Origin: Ooceraea biroi
Lineage: Eukaryota > Arthropoda > Insecta > Hymenoptera > Formicidae
DNA: 64,000 nt
Assembly (NCBI RefSeq): GCF_003672135.1
Contig: NC_039510.1
Coordinates: 9,548,001 to 9,612,000 of the forward strand
Direction: 5' to 3'
A program made the position numbers and the translations under genes. Below are positions 13,301 through 25,540 of the stretch, piece after piece. How positions within the stretch are numbered: position 1 is the first letter of the stretch; every line of letters starts with the position of its first letter. Under the pieces are notes generated by a model. The model was given only the letters and a program-made list of their open reading frames with translations, searched no databases and had not been told where the DNA came from.

Positions 13301-14504
13301 GCAACTATTGGATAAATAAATATAAAAACTGTTAAGCAATATATCTCTCTTGTTGACTTTAGTCAGGAATACTCAATCTACAGCGTTTGAATTTGTACAT
13401 TCATTACCACGAATTTTAATTTAATTCAAGAAGCATACGTTTTTTTAATTTTTTAAATATTCCTGTGTTGTGCGTTTATCATGAATTTTCTATCATATTA
13501 ATGGCAGTTTGTATAAACAAACTTTCCATAAGGAAATACTTGTCTTTTTCTATAATTTCTATAATTAATTAATTTTCTATAATTAATTATATTTTCTATA
13601 ATTAATTTTCTATAATTCTATATTTTCTAAAATTTGCTCAAAATTTCACGCGTATCCGGCGTATCTTATTGCGTCAATTTAAGGAAAGAGCGCAATGTCG
13701 GACGATGACAGATCATGAAAAAGATGCCTCATCCTTCCAGAGGGAAATTTGAATGCAAACAATAACAATCGCGAATGTGATCGAATATGTATAATGCGAT
13801 AAATAATATTTGTCACTATAGTTTGTAACTATACGTAGAATTTCATATGCGAAGCGAAGAGCGGTCGGCGAAGTACATAACCTAAGACACGTGCCGTACG
13901 TGTGTACATATGTCGGGGAGAGTACGGTGATTTTTAGAAATTTTACACACCTAGAAGGATCACTTTTCGTATCTTGTTTCATTACTCAAGGTTTGTCCAC
14001 GACTGTTGACAGTACAGACTTATAAATTATTCATTATTGTCACGTTTTTTATGTTATCTTTCACTGCTGAGATTTTGTACATGTAATAATGAATTCGGGG
14101 TAAATTTTCCAATCAGTTTTCTATACCGCTAAAATAACGCAATATGTTGCCATATGGTAACAGGCGTTAACACATACCTAAAAAGGTTAAATTAATAATA
14201 TTGCCACATTTGACAATAATTAAAAAATATGTATGCAGCAATTTATTGCACAATTTGGCAAGATGATTATTAGATTTAAGAATATCGTGTTTGAAATTCC
14301 AATAAGTTTTATTATTTCTTTCCTTATTTATCTATGTTTTTATGTATGATTCTTAATTTTTGATATATTTGTACAAGATGACTTAAGAAAAGGAAAAGAA
14401 TTTATAAGCATATAGTACTAGCAAAGATGGGGACGTCTTTAATTATTTTCTATATATTACTATACATAAGATATTATCTTGTAATCACAATTTCTTTGTT
14501 TCAG
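8896..14504. other. Long intergenic stretch, AT-rich, microsatellites only
   Basis: Probably the SepSecS 3' UTR grading into intergenic DNA. It holds a (GA)n tract at about 10354-10382, TA/CA tracts at about 11790-11826 and 12088-12155, a CGCGCGCG-rich palindromic tract at about 12492-12511, and another GA-rich tract at about 12566-12614. Short frames at 12711-12932 (-) and 13062-13274 (+) lack a recognisable family, and the minus one lacks an in-frame ATG. No gene is supported. Confidence 0.45.
10354..10382. repeat. (GA)n microsatellite
   Basis: An uninterrupted AG/GA dinucleotide run of about 29 bases. Confidence 0.9.
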
Positions 14505-17237
14505 TGTAATTAAGATGAGAAAAGGAAAAGCACAAGAAAAACCGACAAAGATAAAAGGCAAACTTGTATCTGCCAATTCTGCTAAGACAAATACAAGACC
14601 ACGATTGTCATTGAATTTTATGATTTCTCTTGTCTTTATTGCCATTGCGGTTTGGTTTGGCTTCAAAGGATATTTAGAGACAAGAGTAAATACGCCGTAT
14701 GATGGAAAAAAAGTATGTAGTATTACATAATATTTTTATATATTTTAATCTTATAATATGCATAACACACATAATTGTTTGTGAAAATAATAAAAAGAAA
14801 TTTTATCTTTTTTGTATTTTATACAGGGAGGATCAGACTTTTTAATTAATTTTATTCACTTTGATTATATGCTTCAATTAATTAATTCCAATATTATTTG
14901 AAATTAGCTAGTAGCGCTCAGTTTGGATGCTCCGGACAGATATTGGGGGACCTACAGACCTGGTGTATATTTTGGTTTGAAGACGAGAGATTCGCAGTCT
15001 CTGGTAACTGGTTTGATGTGGTATTTTCCACGGATGCTACGCTATGATGGGAGCGGATTTAGGCACTGGTGCGAACAGGGTGACAAACTGGACAGGTACT
15101 GTGATCAGGACCGCCTTGATTTTAGTCGGATAGAGACTTGATTGATGTAGCTAATCGAAATTTAAATGTCAGATATGCATGGCTGGAGCATGACGGACGA
15201 ACGTTTGGTGTTCAGGAAATAGTAGATAATTCTGTAAGTATAAGAACAACGTTCGTCAAGAGGCCCGGCGGGTACGAGGGCGGTGACTGGACCGCGAGGA
15301 TTGCAGTATCGCCAGCGAAGGAACACAAGGGAGAGGAGATATCGCTGTTATTTTATACCGCTATCGAGGAGGGCACAAAGGGTTGGATAAAGGCCAATCT
15401 GGGAGATTACAGCCGCCTGACGGGGACAGAGGGGAACACGCAGGGGCTGGGATCCTTCGTTGTGAACCTCAACCTGATAAACGGCACGGTAGAGGAGCAC
15501 TCCTTCTTAGCAACAGCAGCTCCTGGTCTACACGTGCTGAAGGAAACGGTTCTACAAAATCTCCGAGTCGCGACTCAGAAGGGATCCGCGGAGAAGCGGG
15601 TCGTATTGGCCGGCGAACAGTTGCCATTGTCGCCCGAGGGTAACAAGAAGGATCCGAACTTCATTGTTTCCCAGGTGACGGGAAGAGCTCCGTTCGAGCT
15701 CGAGGTCAGCTACGAATCTGGTAGCTTCAGCAACAGAATAGACAAATTGACTGGCAAGAACTACGACGAGGCTCTCGAGAAGCAGAGGCTGCTGTTCTCC
15801 GAGAGGTTTGAGAGCGTCTTCAAGCTGAAGTCCAAGGGATACACCGACGACGAAGTGGCGTTCGCGAAGATGGCATTCTCGAATCTCATCGGTTCGGTGG
15901 GTTACTTCTACGGAAGTTCGCAGGTGCAGAGTTCGTACACCGAGAGTCCCGTGCCTTACTGGAAAGCGCCTTTGTACACTGCCGTGCCCAGTAGAAGCTT
16001 CTTCCCCCGTGGTTTTCTCTGGGACGAGGGTTTTCACGGTCTGCTGATCGCCGCCTGGGACATGGAGATAGAACTGGACATCATGAGCCATTGGTTCGAT
16101 CTCATGAATGTCGAAGGCTGGATCCCAAGGGAGATGATTCTGGGACAGGAGGCTCTGGCCAAGGTTCCTGAAGAGTTTGTCACTCAGATCAACACAAATG
16201 CCAATCCGCCTACGTTCTTCTTGACCCTGGACTTCATGCTGCAGCATAAAGAGCAGGAATTGCTCAGACATCATCTGCCGCTGCTTGACAGACTGTACCC
16301 GCGGCTGCAGGCGTGGTTCTCGTGGTTCAACGTCACGCAAGTCGGCGATCTACCTGGCACGTACCGATGGCGAGGCAGAGACGGAACGACCAGCAGGGAG
16401 CTAAATCCTAAGACCCTCACGTCCGGGTTGGATGATTACCCTAGGGCTTCTCATCCAAGCGTCGCCGAGCGTCACGTCGATCTGCGTTGCTGGATCGCGT
16501 ACGCCGCTCGCGTCTTGGCCAGGATCACCGAGACGCTGAGTTATTCCAGCACCAAGTACCACGAGACATTCCAGTATCTGTCTGACAACAATTTATTGAA
16601 TAAGTTGCACTGGTCACCGAACACACAGTGGTATTCCGACTACGGTTTGCACACCGATAGAGTGGTTCTGCGAAAACCCGCGCCACCGCCGCCTCACAAG
16701 CAGCAGCAGCAGCGATCTCAGCCGCCGTCCGTGGAGCTGGTCCGCGTCGTGCTGGAGGATCCATCTTTGAGGTTCGTCGACACGACCTTTGGATACGTAT
16801 CGCTGTTCCCATTCATCCTGCAGATCGTCGAGCCCGACTCGCCGCAATTGGGGAAGATACTGCAGGACCTACGCGATCCCGATCTTCTATGGACCAAACA
16901 AGGATTGCGCTCTCTCGCGAAAACCTCGCCGATTTACATGAAGTACAATACGGAGCACGACGCGCCCTACTGGCGTGGTCCCGTCTGGATAAATCTGAAT
17001 TACCTAACGGTACGGGCTGCTCATTACTATTCCAACATAGACGGGCCGTATCGCCAGAACGCGAGGAAGATCTATGAGGAGCTACGAAAGAATCTGATAC
17101 AGAACATCATCAAGCAGTACAGGAAAACTGGATACTTGTGGGAGAATTATGACAGCGCGGAGGGCCAGGGCAAAGGCAGCCACCCATTCACCGGCTGGAC
17201 CTCTTTGGTTGTATTACTTATGGCAGAAATATATTAA
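14505..17237 (+). CDS. MOGS: Mannosyl-oligosaccharide glucosidase (ER glucosidase I, GH63)
   Basis: Type II membrane enzyme of the ER that removes the outermost alpha-1,2-glucose from Glc3Man9GlcNAc2 on new glycoproteins. Coding exons 14515-14712, 14908-15095 and 15173-17237 give 816 residues, close to the usual length of 830-840. The ATG at 14515 lies ten bases after an acceptor (TTTGTTTCAG to 14504), so a 5' UTR exon lies upstream. A basic cytosolic tail (residues 1-30) precedes one membrane segment (about 33-51). The luminal GH63 part shows YWGTYRPGVYFG, CEQGD, FVKRPGG, AVPSRSFFPRGFLWDEGFH (WDEGFH Asp at 413), SGLDDYPRASHPSV (Asp 549/550), EHDAPYWRGPVW (Glu 723) and the end motif GWTSLVVLLMAE. 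Acidic residues in the SGLDDYPR and EHD-PYWRG regions belong to the conserved GH63 active site. The second intron is only 77 bp and is needed to restore frame (GAC-AGA across the junction). Confidence 0.95.
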
Positions 17238-17286
<49 letters not shown>

Positions 17287-18552
17287 CAACCTTATCGATA
17301 GGGACTATTTTACACCAAGAATGAAATCAAAGGATGCTATAAAAGTGTTCATTAAGTGGATGTGGTATGCGGAACTATTGATAGCAATATGCATTTATAC
17401 AAAGATAATAATTATACAATTATGCTATTTCATTATAATTGTACTGTCACTATTATTATCATTATTATTATTATTGTTATTCTTTTACGTTATATTATCT
17501 TTTGTATTATATTGTTTCTTTTTCGTAATATTTTAACAGGAATTTGCTGCCGCCTATGTTCGAAGAAAAATATTGATAAAGTATACGTAAGAGTATGGCT
17601 GCGTGTATTTAGATTATAATTGAGGAGATGATGTCTGTATCATTGATATTCTTGATAAATTGCATATATTCATTAGATAAATCTTTTCTAATATAAACAT
17701 TGGTTGTGATTCTTCTTTAGATATTATAAGATTATATTTTAATAACGTAAAATTTCTCTTCTCACGATATTGTAATATTTTCTATTTGGCTATTGAAAGT
17801 GTGTGACATGTTTTATTTCTACATAACTTTGGTTTTTCACTTGTAAATTATTGTAATTTGAATTAAAACAGGAGAGAGAAATGAGAGAATATAATTATCA
17901 AAGGAAAGAAAACTACTTCAAATCTTGGCTGTGAGATTTACTGAGGGATGATTGGTACTTTACAATCTAAGCTGTCTTGCAGAAAGCACAATGTATTATC
18001 ACTATCATTGCATCGCTTGAATTATAATAAAAAAGACACTTATTTTTATGTGTATAATATCCTTGTTAATCATTTTTAATTAATTTTTAATTTAAAAAAA
18101 CATGAATATTCATACATTAATTGATAAGAAAATTTGACATAATTGATCTGAAAATTTTAATATCATGTTTAATTCCATGTTTTAATTTATGCGATCACAA
18201 AATGCACATTTCGAGCACACTGCGCACTCAAAGAGAGAGATCAACCAATCACGCCTTTGACCGAAAGACTGCAACAACATGGCATCCTCAAATCAGGTAT
18301 CCGATTGGTCGATTTCTCAATGCGAGGTGCATTATGAGGCTAAGTTCACTTTCCTCCCTTTGTTCCCTTCGTTGGCACTACTGCTCGCGACGTATATATC
18401 GAGAAGCGATTCTCGTTTCGCGGGGTCGCCGATGACTCCGAGACTCCCTTCAGACGCCTCGCTCGAATATAGGTGTGTGACGGTGGGGTTACGGTCTCGA
18501 GTTGTCGATTGAAAGTTGATCAAGAGTTGCCTGAACGTTTTTATTTCGCATT
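17238..18552. other. Intergenic between MOGS and Arp1
   Basis: A (TA)n run at about 17245-17282 starts just after the MOGS stop. The rest is AT-rich, likely MOGS 3' UTR, with the last 300 bases before 18553 more GC-rich and probably the Arp1 promoter/leader. No gene seen. Confidence 0.5.
17245..17282. repeat. (TA)n microsatellite
   Basis: A TA dinucleotide run of about 38 bases immediately after the MOGS stop codon. Confidence 0.9.
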
Positions 18553-20780
18553 ATGGAGCCGTACGATGTAATCATCAATCAGCCAGTGGTTATTGACAAC
18601 GTAAGTGCCTGTCGCCGAGTCGTTCTCACGTTCGTATTACTGAAAAAGGAAAGTGCGATGCGTCAAACTTCGCCGAACAATGTCGGTCGCCCAATATCGA
18701 CGGCAATGTCGTAATTATTGCTTAAAGCGATGCGACGTTCAACATTCTCCCGCATTTGTTGTTTCCCCGTTGACGTTTTAACTTACGTTTACGTGCGAGA
18801 TCGTTATCGATTTCCCGTCGACGATGATCTCAACGAAGACACCCAAATTTTCTTCGGTCTAGGATCGATAATGTTACACGCTACTGCTTTCGTTCTGTTC
18901 AGGGATCCGGCGTGATCAAGGCAGGTTTCGCGGGTGACCAGATACCGAAATGCAGATTTCCGAATTAGTAAGTAACTAGGAAGAGCACGATCTTAATTAA
19001 CATTTAAGATGACGCACCTTGTTTTTGGAGGTTACTGACAGGTGGCAAGTTACTTTGACGTATCGAGTGATTTGTGTCGAGACAAAATTGAGAGACAGCT
19101 TCGAATTTGCTGTTCTTCCATGAGAGACATTATTTTTCGAAAAATGTATTATATCTGTGGTCCCTACAAAAACTGTAACTGTACTAATTGAAATTTGATA
19201 TTACTTTGTCTTCCATAAATTGTTATTTGTGATTACACATTGCAAATTGTCGATATTATTGGTCAATGTAAAGCTTGATGTGTTATTTCTGTTTAGCATC
19301 GGAAGGCCGAAACATGTTCGTGTTATGGCTGGTGCTTTAGAGGGAGATCTCTTTGTGGGTCCAATAGCAGAGGAACATCGTGGCCTTTTATCTCTTCGAT
19401 ATCCAATGGAACATGGTGTGGTTACAGACTGGAACGACATGGAACGTATTTGGTCTTACGTCTACAGCAAAGACCAGTTGGCTACATTCAGCGAGGAGCA
19501 TCCAGTCTTACTTACTGAAGCACCCTTAAACCCCAGGAAGAATCGTGAGAAGGCGGCTGAAATATTTTTCGAGACATTTAATGTTCCAGCTTTGTTCGTT
19601 TCTATGCAAGCTGTACTTAGCTTGTAAGTAATCCTTCACGATCAATACGAATAAATTATCATTTTCAGTCTTTAATAATGGAAAAAGTTACATTTTTGGT
19701 ACTTAATGCAGATACGCGACAGGGAGAACTACTGGAGTAGTTCTAGACGCTGGCGATGGTGTTACACACGCTGTACCAATCTACGAAGGTTTTGCTATGC
19801 CTCACAGTATAATGCGAGTTGATATAGCAGGACGCGACGTTACGAGACACCTTAGGCTACTTTTACGCAAGGAAGGCATCAATTTTAAGACCACGGCGGA
19901 ATTTGAAATTGTCAGAATAATCAAGGAGCGAGCGTGTTATCTCGCTAGCAATCCCCAGAAAGAAGAAACGATAGAGACGGAGAAGTTCCAATATGTATTA
20001 CCTGACGGCAGTCATCTGGAGGTAATGAAATAGCTCAAAGTTTTATAAATATTTCTAATTAATGCAATATTGTATTTTATATTATTTTATTTTGCTTTTA
20101 TTTAATATTTTAGTGCCTTGCATTTATATTAGGAACGTAAAATATCTCAAAACACATTTCGCTAATCTAGATTATCTAAATCTAGATTGGTCCAGCGCGA
20201 TTTAGAGCTCCCGAAGTACTATTTAGACCGGACCTGATAGGTGAGGAGTGCGAAGGCCTTCACGAAGTTTTAACGTACTCCATTCAGAAGTCCGATTTGG
20301 ATCTAAGAAAAGTTCTGTTCCAAAACATTGTCCTGTCAGGTGGATCAACGTTATTCCGCGTGAGTAGAAATCTATATTCTCGCAATGAAAAAGAACTTCT
20401 AACGATATACAATAGAATAAGACAACGTTACGTTCATTGCTTAGGGTTTCGGTGATAGACTATTGTCGGAGATTCGAAGGATGTCACCAAAGGACATTAA
20501 AATAAGGGTAAGGAAAAAAACCTAGATTATTGAAAATCTTTAAAGTATCTTAAAATATTCAAAGTAAAATAAGGAGCGAGATATAAAATGGTAATTTCAT
20601 AATTTTAATCGATTACTTGTATCTCTGCCGCAACAGATATCCGCGCCTCAGGAACGATTATACAGCACTTGGATCGGTGGTTCCATTTTGGCGTCTTTAG
20701 ACACTTTCAAAAAGATGTGGGTCAGTAAACGAGAATTTGACGAAGACGGTATACGGGCTATTCATCGTAAAACATTTTGA
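18553..20780 (+). CDS. Arp1: Actin-related protein 1 (centractin), dynactin filament subunit
   Basis: Arp1 forms the short actin-like filament of dynactin, which links cytoplasmic dynein to cargo. Seven coding exons (18553-18600, 18903-18967, 19297-19623, 19712-20021, 20186-20359, 20445-20507, 20637-20780) give 376 residues, the usual Arp1 length, all with GT-AG introns of 85-329 bp. The N-terminus [16 protein letters not shown] / [15 protein letters not shown] is the Arp1 version of the actin phosphate-1 loop. Further marks are [54 protein letters not shown] (phosphate-2 loop), [16 protein letters not shown] (adenosine loop) and the C-terminus [18 protein letters not shown]. These separate it from actin (which ends KCF) and from Arp2/Arp3. 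No damage seen. Confidence 0.97.
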
Positions 20781-22567
20781 ACTCGATTTAGAGAAGCTTT
20801 CGCGAATGTTATATCGAATAATTTTATTATTATAATACAAATGATGGCACATTTGGTACGATAACGTGAAATGTATCGCAAACATATTCTTTTATTATTT
20901 TCAGTAGTAACTCGTATAATTTCGATGATTGTTTCAAGGGATCATCACTTAGGCATTTCTAATCGTATTTGTAGGATACTCGATGACATACAGAAGCACT
21001 TTCGATTTTTGCTTATTAATCGATTAATCGAGTAACTTTGTTTTTATAGGTACATTTACACGTTGATTTCGATACAATTATTTAGATGCGTTAAAGACTA
21101 CAATACGGCAAAACAGAACTTAGTATACATACACGCGCGCGCACCAGGATCCCTTAGAAATCTTTTTGGACTAAACAGAATATCGATATCGGTTGTAAAA
21201 TCGTTTCAAATTGTCTCGGTCTTAGAACTTATTTATTTATTTGTATATTTATGCCGTGCTCAGTCCTCATTATGTGTATTACAGTGGAGCACAATTTTCA
21301 TTTTTAGTGAGAAAGGGTGCTCTATTTCACCTGTTCAATATAAAGAAAAGAATGATGTAATTTCCATGTGCAACAACATTTATGCAAAGCATTGTAAATA
21401 TGTACGCTTTCGTAAAATAAATCTATATAGTCTTTACAAGTGCATGTAGTTTAAAAAAACAATATGTGGATTTTTACAATTACATTGTAACGTAACGTCG
21501 AGATTTGTAGCTTTACATTAAGCTGTTGATTCCAATATACTTTGTATCACGTAAGCCACTGTTTTGTTTTTTAAGTGTATTAAAAACTGAAGGAACGTAG
21601 TCTTGATATTTTTTATTTGCGCAGTGTGTTTTAGCTGTGATAAGAGTAGTTTATAGGAAAAAGATAACTACTCGAGTAATTATCAAAAAGGTTTTGTTTG
21701 TCGACACTCTTTTGTCATTAAATAATGGAACCAAAAAATATATTTTAGATCAATAAGTGCAGCAGTTTCATTGTACGTTATCTGATGTGATTGTATGTCG
21801 TGTCAAAGTGCACTATTCAGAAAAGGAGTATCATAAATCTTAAAAGAGAATTGTTGACAATTATTATTATTATACATTAACATCGTGCGGGAAGAATACT
21901 CAAGATGTAAAGTTAGCATGAAGTAATGTTTTATTTAAAACAACAATTTGCAAGGGCATCCATATTAAGACTAGCATAACGAATGTTTATATTGCTTCTA
22001 ATTATTTAACAAATGTATTTTTGTTTAAATAAACGATTGTATGACGCAGATTAATTTCCTAATTGCTAAGGTAAAAACGCACACGCTATTTACGATTGTA
22101 ATTCTAATGTATGATATACTTTGTAGATTAAAAAAAATGCAACACGTTTTGTACATACTTAATAGTCACAAATTATGAAAGGAAATTATAGCAATCTTTG
22201 AATTTCTTTGTATAAAATAATCGTGTATCATATTTTTTGAATTTCTTCATACATCACTATATAGTTTTTAATTTTTTATATTTTCTAGAAATTATTTTAA
22301 TAAATTCTGTAGAATTTTGCAGACATCGAGATGCTGATTATGGATATTATAATTATAATGGGATACCGTCTGTAATATTTAAACATAAAATGAAAAAGAC
22401 GAGATTCTCGGTTTACAACTTTCCGCGAGGGGTCTCCGTAACTTCCTTGACAACCCTTAACCTCATTCATCAGATCGCAGGCAACGTTGTGTTGTAGCCT
22501 GAAAATCTCGTAAAAATTCACGTTAGTACACGTGACATTGATCATAAAAAAAGCACAAGACTTTAAA
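20781..22567. other. Arp1 3' UTR and intergenic DNA before TOM7
   Basis: AT-rich sequence with candidate AATAAA signals near 21415 and 22026. Open frames such as 21063-21449 resemble nothing and lie in probable 3' UTR. A GC-richer stretch at about 22400-22500 precedes TOM7. Confidence 0.45.
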
Positions 22568-22907
22568 ATGGGTTTAAGTCCGATCACGAAACAAAGGATA
22601 GCTATTGTACTGGACGCGAGCAAATTTGTATTTCAATGGGGCTTTATTCCCGCAGTCCTCTTTTTAGGTTAGATATTGATTTATATATTAGATATTGATA
22701 CATTTTTGTATTTTTCATACGCAAAATATATTAAAAGTGGAATATTTTAATTTGTAGGATACAGGAAAGGTGCGGATCCAGGCATGCCCGAGTTAACTAT
22801 CATGAAGTAAGTAGTTGTATAAAGATTTTTCATACTTTTAAGAACCAGAAATATTTTTTGGAGATGACAGATTTGTTGTATTATTTTTCAGCTTATTGTG
22901 GCAATAA
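22568..22907 (+). CDS. Tomm7: Mitochondrial import receptor subunit TOM7
   Basis: Small outer-membrane subunit that modulates assembly and stability of the TOM import complex. Three exons (22568-22667, 22758-22806, 22892-22907) join to a 54-residue protein, the normal TOM7 size. Each piece is too short to stand out alone: the last coding exon is 16 nt and encodes only the end of LLWQ. Diagnostic features are a basic/amphipathic N-terminus (KQRIAIVLDASKF), a membrane segment around QWGFIPAVLFLGY (residues about 23-35) and the hallmark GADPGMPE followed by a terminal LLW. Introns are GT-AG and frame is kept (phases 1 and 2). An AATAAA near 23032 may be its polyadenylation signal. Confidence 0.94.
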
Positions 22908-23086
22908 GCTTTTCGCCTAGCACTTCCATTCCAAAAAGAAAAATTATATCTGATATTGCTGTTACATAAGTATTTATTTAAAATTACTACATGATGATGC
23001 AGTTATCTGAATAATGAATTGTACATTAGGGAATAAATGTTATGTCATTACATGAAATCTTAATAAATGTGTCCACATTTACAGTG

Positions 23087-23132
<46 letters not shown>

Positions 23133-23432
23133 CCTTTGAATTGTACTTATATGTACAATTGTGATAGCAATAAACAAGTACAATGAAAAGAAAAGTCGAT
23201 GTTGATCGATCAGATGTTGAAAAACATCACAATGAATGCAATCAATGTAAACGATTTATAACAGCAAAATTGAAAATTGTTATCACGATCGTATATTAAT
23301 CATTAATAGATAATACAATATTAAACTGAGCTAATGGTAGTGTTAAGTAGAATATCTCTGCGAGTCTATAATTAAATTGTAATATACAGCATCTGTGTAA
23401 TGCAAATATATAATTTTGAGATGTTTATTATT
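22908..23432. other. TOM7 3' UTR / intergenic with (TA)n run
   Basis: A TA microsatellite lies at about 23089-23128. No gene seen. Confidence 0.5.
23089..23128. repeat. (TA)n microsatellite
   Basis: Continuous TA dinucleotides, about 40 bases. Confidence 0.9.
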
Positions 23433-23510
23433 AAGGCGATGCTGGAGTGACCAGGGAATTATATATTTACTTTACAGAATCAAGGAGAATAAACCGTTCT
23501 CTTTTATTTA
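23433..23510. repeat. Terminal fragment of the GATGCTGGAGTGAC foldback family
   Basis: AAGGCGATGCTGGAGTGACC followed by AGGGAATT, then TTTACAGAATCAAGGAGAATAAACCG, matches pieces of the foldback elements at 24443-25347 and 25541-26131 (the latter on the opposite strand). It is a solo end or deleted copy. Confidence 0.6.
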
Positions 23511-23551
23511 CAGAAGACGCATTTCCTTTCCATGTTAGGTAGACATCTGGG

Positions 23552-23660
23552 CGTTCCGATTTCACGCCAGGGTGCTCTCTCTCTCTTTTTATCTCATTCG
23601 TGTATGTACTCCAACATAGCGGGTGCACCTGGGTAAGCAATCTAAACGCACCCCTGTGGC
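23552..23660. mobile_element. Diverged MITE related to 39894-40007
   Basis: CACGCCAGGGTGCTCTC, CTCTTTTTATCTCATTC and GGGTGCACCTGGGTAAG occur in the same order as in the MITE at 39894-40007. The termini here (GGGCGTTCCGATT and rc CTAAACGCACCC) are decayed. Confidence 0.65.
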
Positions 23661-23871
23661 TCGGCATCTGCTCGTTTGCATCTCCGAGTCTCATTTCTGA
23701 ACGCAGCAATTATATTGTAACTTTGTTGAAATTTAATTGTTTTGCGGATCTCTCCGCTCCACGTTCCGCCGGCGTGGGTATCTTCGATAGTACGGGTCTC
23801 GACACCGGCGTAGGTTGTTGCTTTCCAACAAGCAAAGAATATATCTGTAACTAGAAATAACACGTAATATA

Positions 23872-23992
23872 AGGTCTGTTCTTTTCAGCTGCACTGCTGA
23901 ACTGGTGCAATAAGTTAGAGTGAGAAAAAATATACTTGTCTCACTTTGACGTATTGCACTAGTTCAGCAGTGCAGCTGAAAAGAACAGACCT
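23872..23992. mobile_element. 121-bp palindromic MITE
   Basis: The two halves are inverted copies of about 40 bp beginning AGGTCTGTTCTTTTCAGCTG, with one mismatch in the next 20 bases. A similar terminus (CAGCTGAAAAGAACAAACCT) recurs at 25513-25533, so the stretch 23872-25533 may be bounded by ends of the same family. Confidence 0.8.
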
Positions 23993-24442
23993 ATGGTCTC
24001 GAGCTAGTGCAGCGTGCAGTTCAATATGGCAGCGTACATGTATAAACAAATAGCGTGTAAATAGCGGCACAATTCATACCTCAAACGTATCATAACTTCA
24101 AATTAAATCATTTAATATATATTTTTCTTTTTAGCTTCTCTTAACTTAATATTTAAAAGCATTGTAGTCATATAAAAAAAGGTACATAGATATGGAGAAA
24201 AGAGATGATGATCATATTGCATATATTAAAAAGGATTTAGCTGGAAATATTTTAGTTGATATATAAATGGAAATGTTATTTGTGAGTCAAACGGTATTAA
24301 AATTATCTATCTAAATATGTCAATAAGTATTATTTATGTAAATATTAATAGCTATTTAATAAGTAAATTTTAATTTATAATACTTATTTGATAAGATTTT
24401 TGAAGTTGGTTAACTTGGAATGAGTTTATATTTTAAATATTG

Positions 24443-25347
24443 AATTTTTCTCTGTTAATTAATTTATTAATTATTTCGGATTACTTTCTATTATTGTTGG
24501 TTTTATGCGTATTTTTTTACTTGCACAATCTCGAAATTTTCTCAACTGATATCTAACTTATTTTTGTATACTTGTACCAGAGGATTCTCACTCCGGTTTA
24601 ATAAATAAATAAATAAAAGATATTGGCCGGTATTCATAGTCGAATCTTATATTTAAGACCGTCTTAAGGGGATGCTGGAGCTGCTAGTGAACTTCTTCGC
24701 GATGGTGCTACCATTTGCACAAATATTTGCTTTTTATAAAAATTTGGCAAGTTGTACGCACAAAATTGCACCCAAGCAGTCTCGGAATAAAATAAAGGAA
24801 TATAATGAAGCTTTTAAAAGTGCCTTTAGAAGCGTAATAAAAAAGAAATTCCTAATCTGCTTTACAGAATCAAGCAGATTCGAAGAGAACGGTTTATTCT
24901 CCTTGATTCTGTGAAGGAGAAAAAACCGTTCTCTTTTATTACGCTTCTAAAATCACTTCGAAAAGCTTCATTATATTCCTTTATTTTGTCCCGAGTGTGG
25001 ATGAGTGCAATTTTGTGCGTACAACTTGCCAAATTTTTATATTAAGCATTTTTTTGTGCAAATGGCAGCACCATCGCGAAGAAATTCCAGCCAATGAAAT
25101 GATCCATACAGCATCTTCAGATAAGACTTAAGACGGTCTTAAATATAAGATTCGACTATGAATACCGGCCAATATCTTTTATTTATTTATTGAACCGGAG
25201 TGAGAATCCTCTGGTACAAGTATACAAAAATAAGATATCAGTTAAGAAAATCTCGAGATTGTGCAAGTAAAAAAATACGCATAAAACCAACAATAATAGA
25301 AAGTAATCCGAAATAATTAATAAATGAATTAACAGAGAAAAATTAGA
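24443..25347. mobile_element. Foldback element, about 905 bp, long inverted arms
   Basis: The arms 24443-24668 and 25127-25347 are inverted copies carrying TTTTATGCG, CTTGTACCAGAGGATTCTCA and GGCCGGTATTCATAGTCGAA. The interior (24669-25126) is a second palindrome centred near 24900, with CTTTTATTACGCTTCTAAA and CACAAAATTG in opposite orientations. The whole can fold into one hairpin. No transposase is present, so it is non-autonomous. Confidence 0.82.
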
Positions 25348-25540
25348 GATTTGATTTGATTTGAGATTTGTTTTGATATTTATGTACTGCGCCATGTTGA
25401 TTTCTGCACTGTGGCGTTCTTTCCCTTCCTATCTGTATTCCTGCACTATTCTGCACCTATGAAAACTTTCGCTATCCTCGCCAGTCTAGTTCAGAACTAG
25501 TGCAGTACCAGTGCAGCTGAAAAGAACAAACCTATAAGGT

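Noticed and set aside
15552..16340. 262-residue open frame on the minus strand
   Set aside because: It lies antisense inside the well supported MOGS exon 3 and has no family resemblance; it follows from codon bias of the + strand gene.
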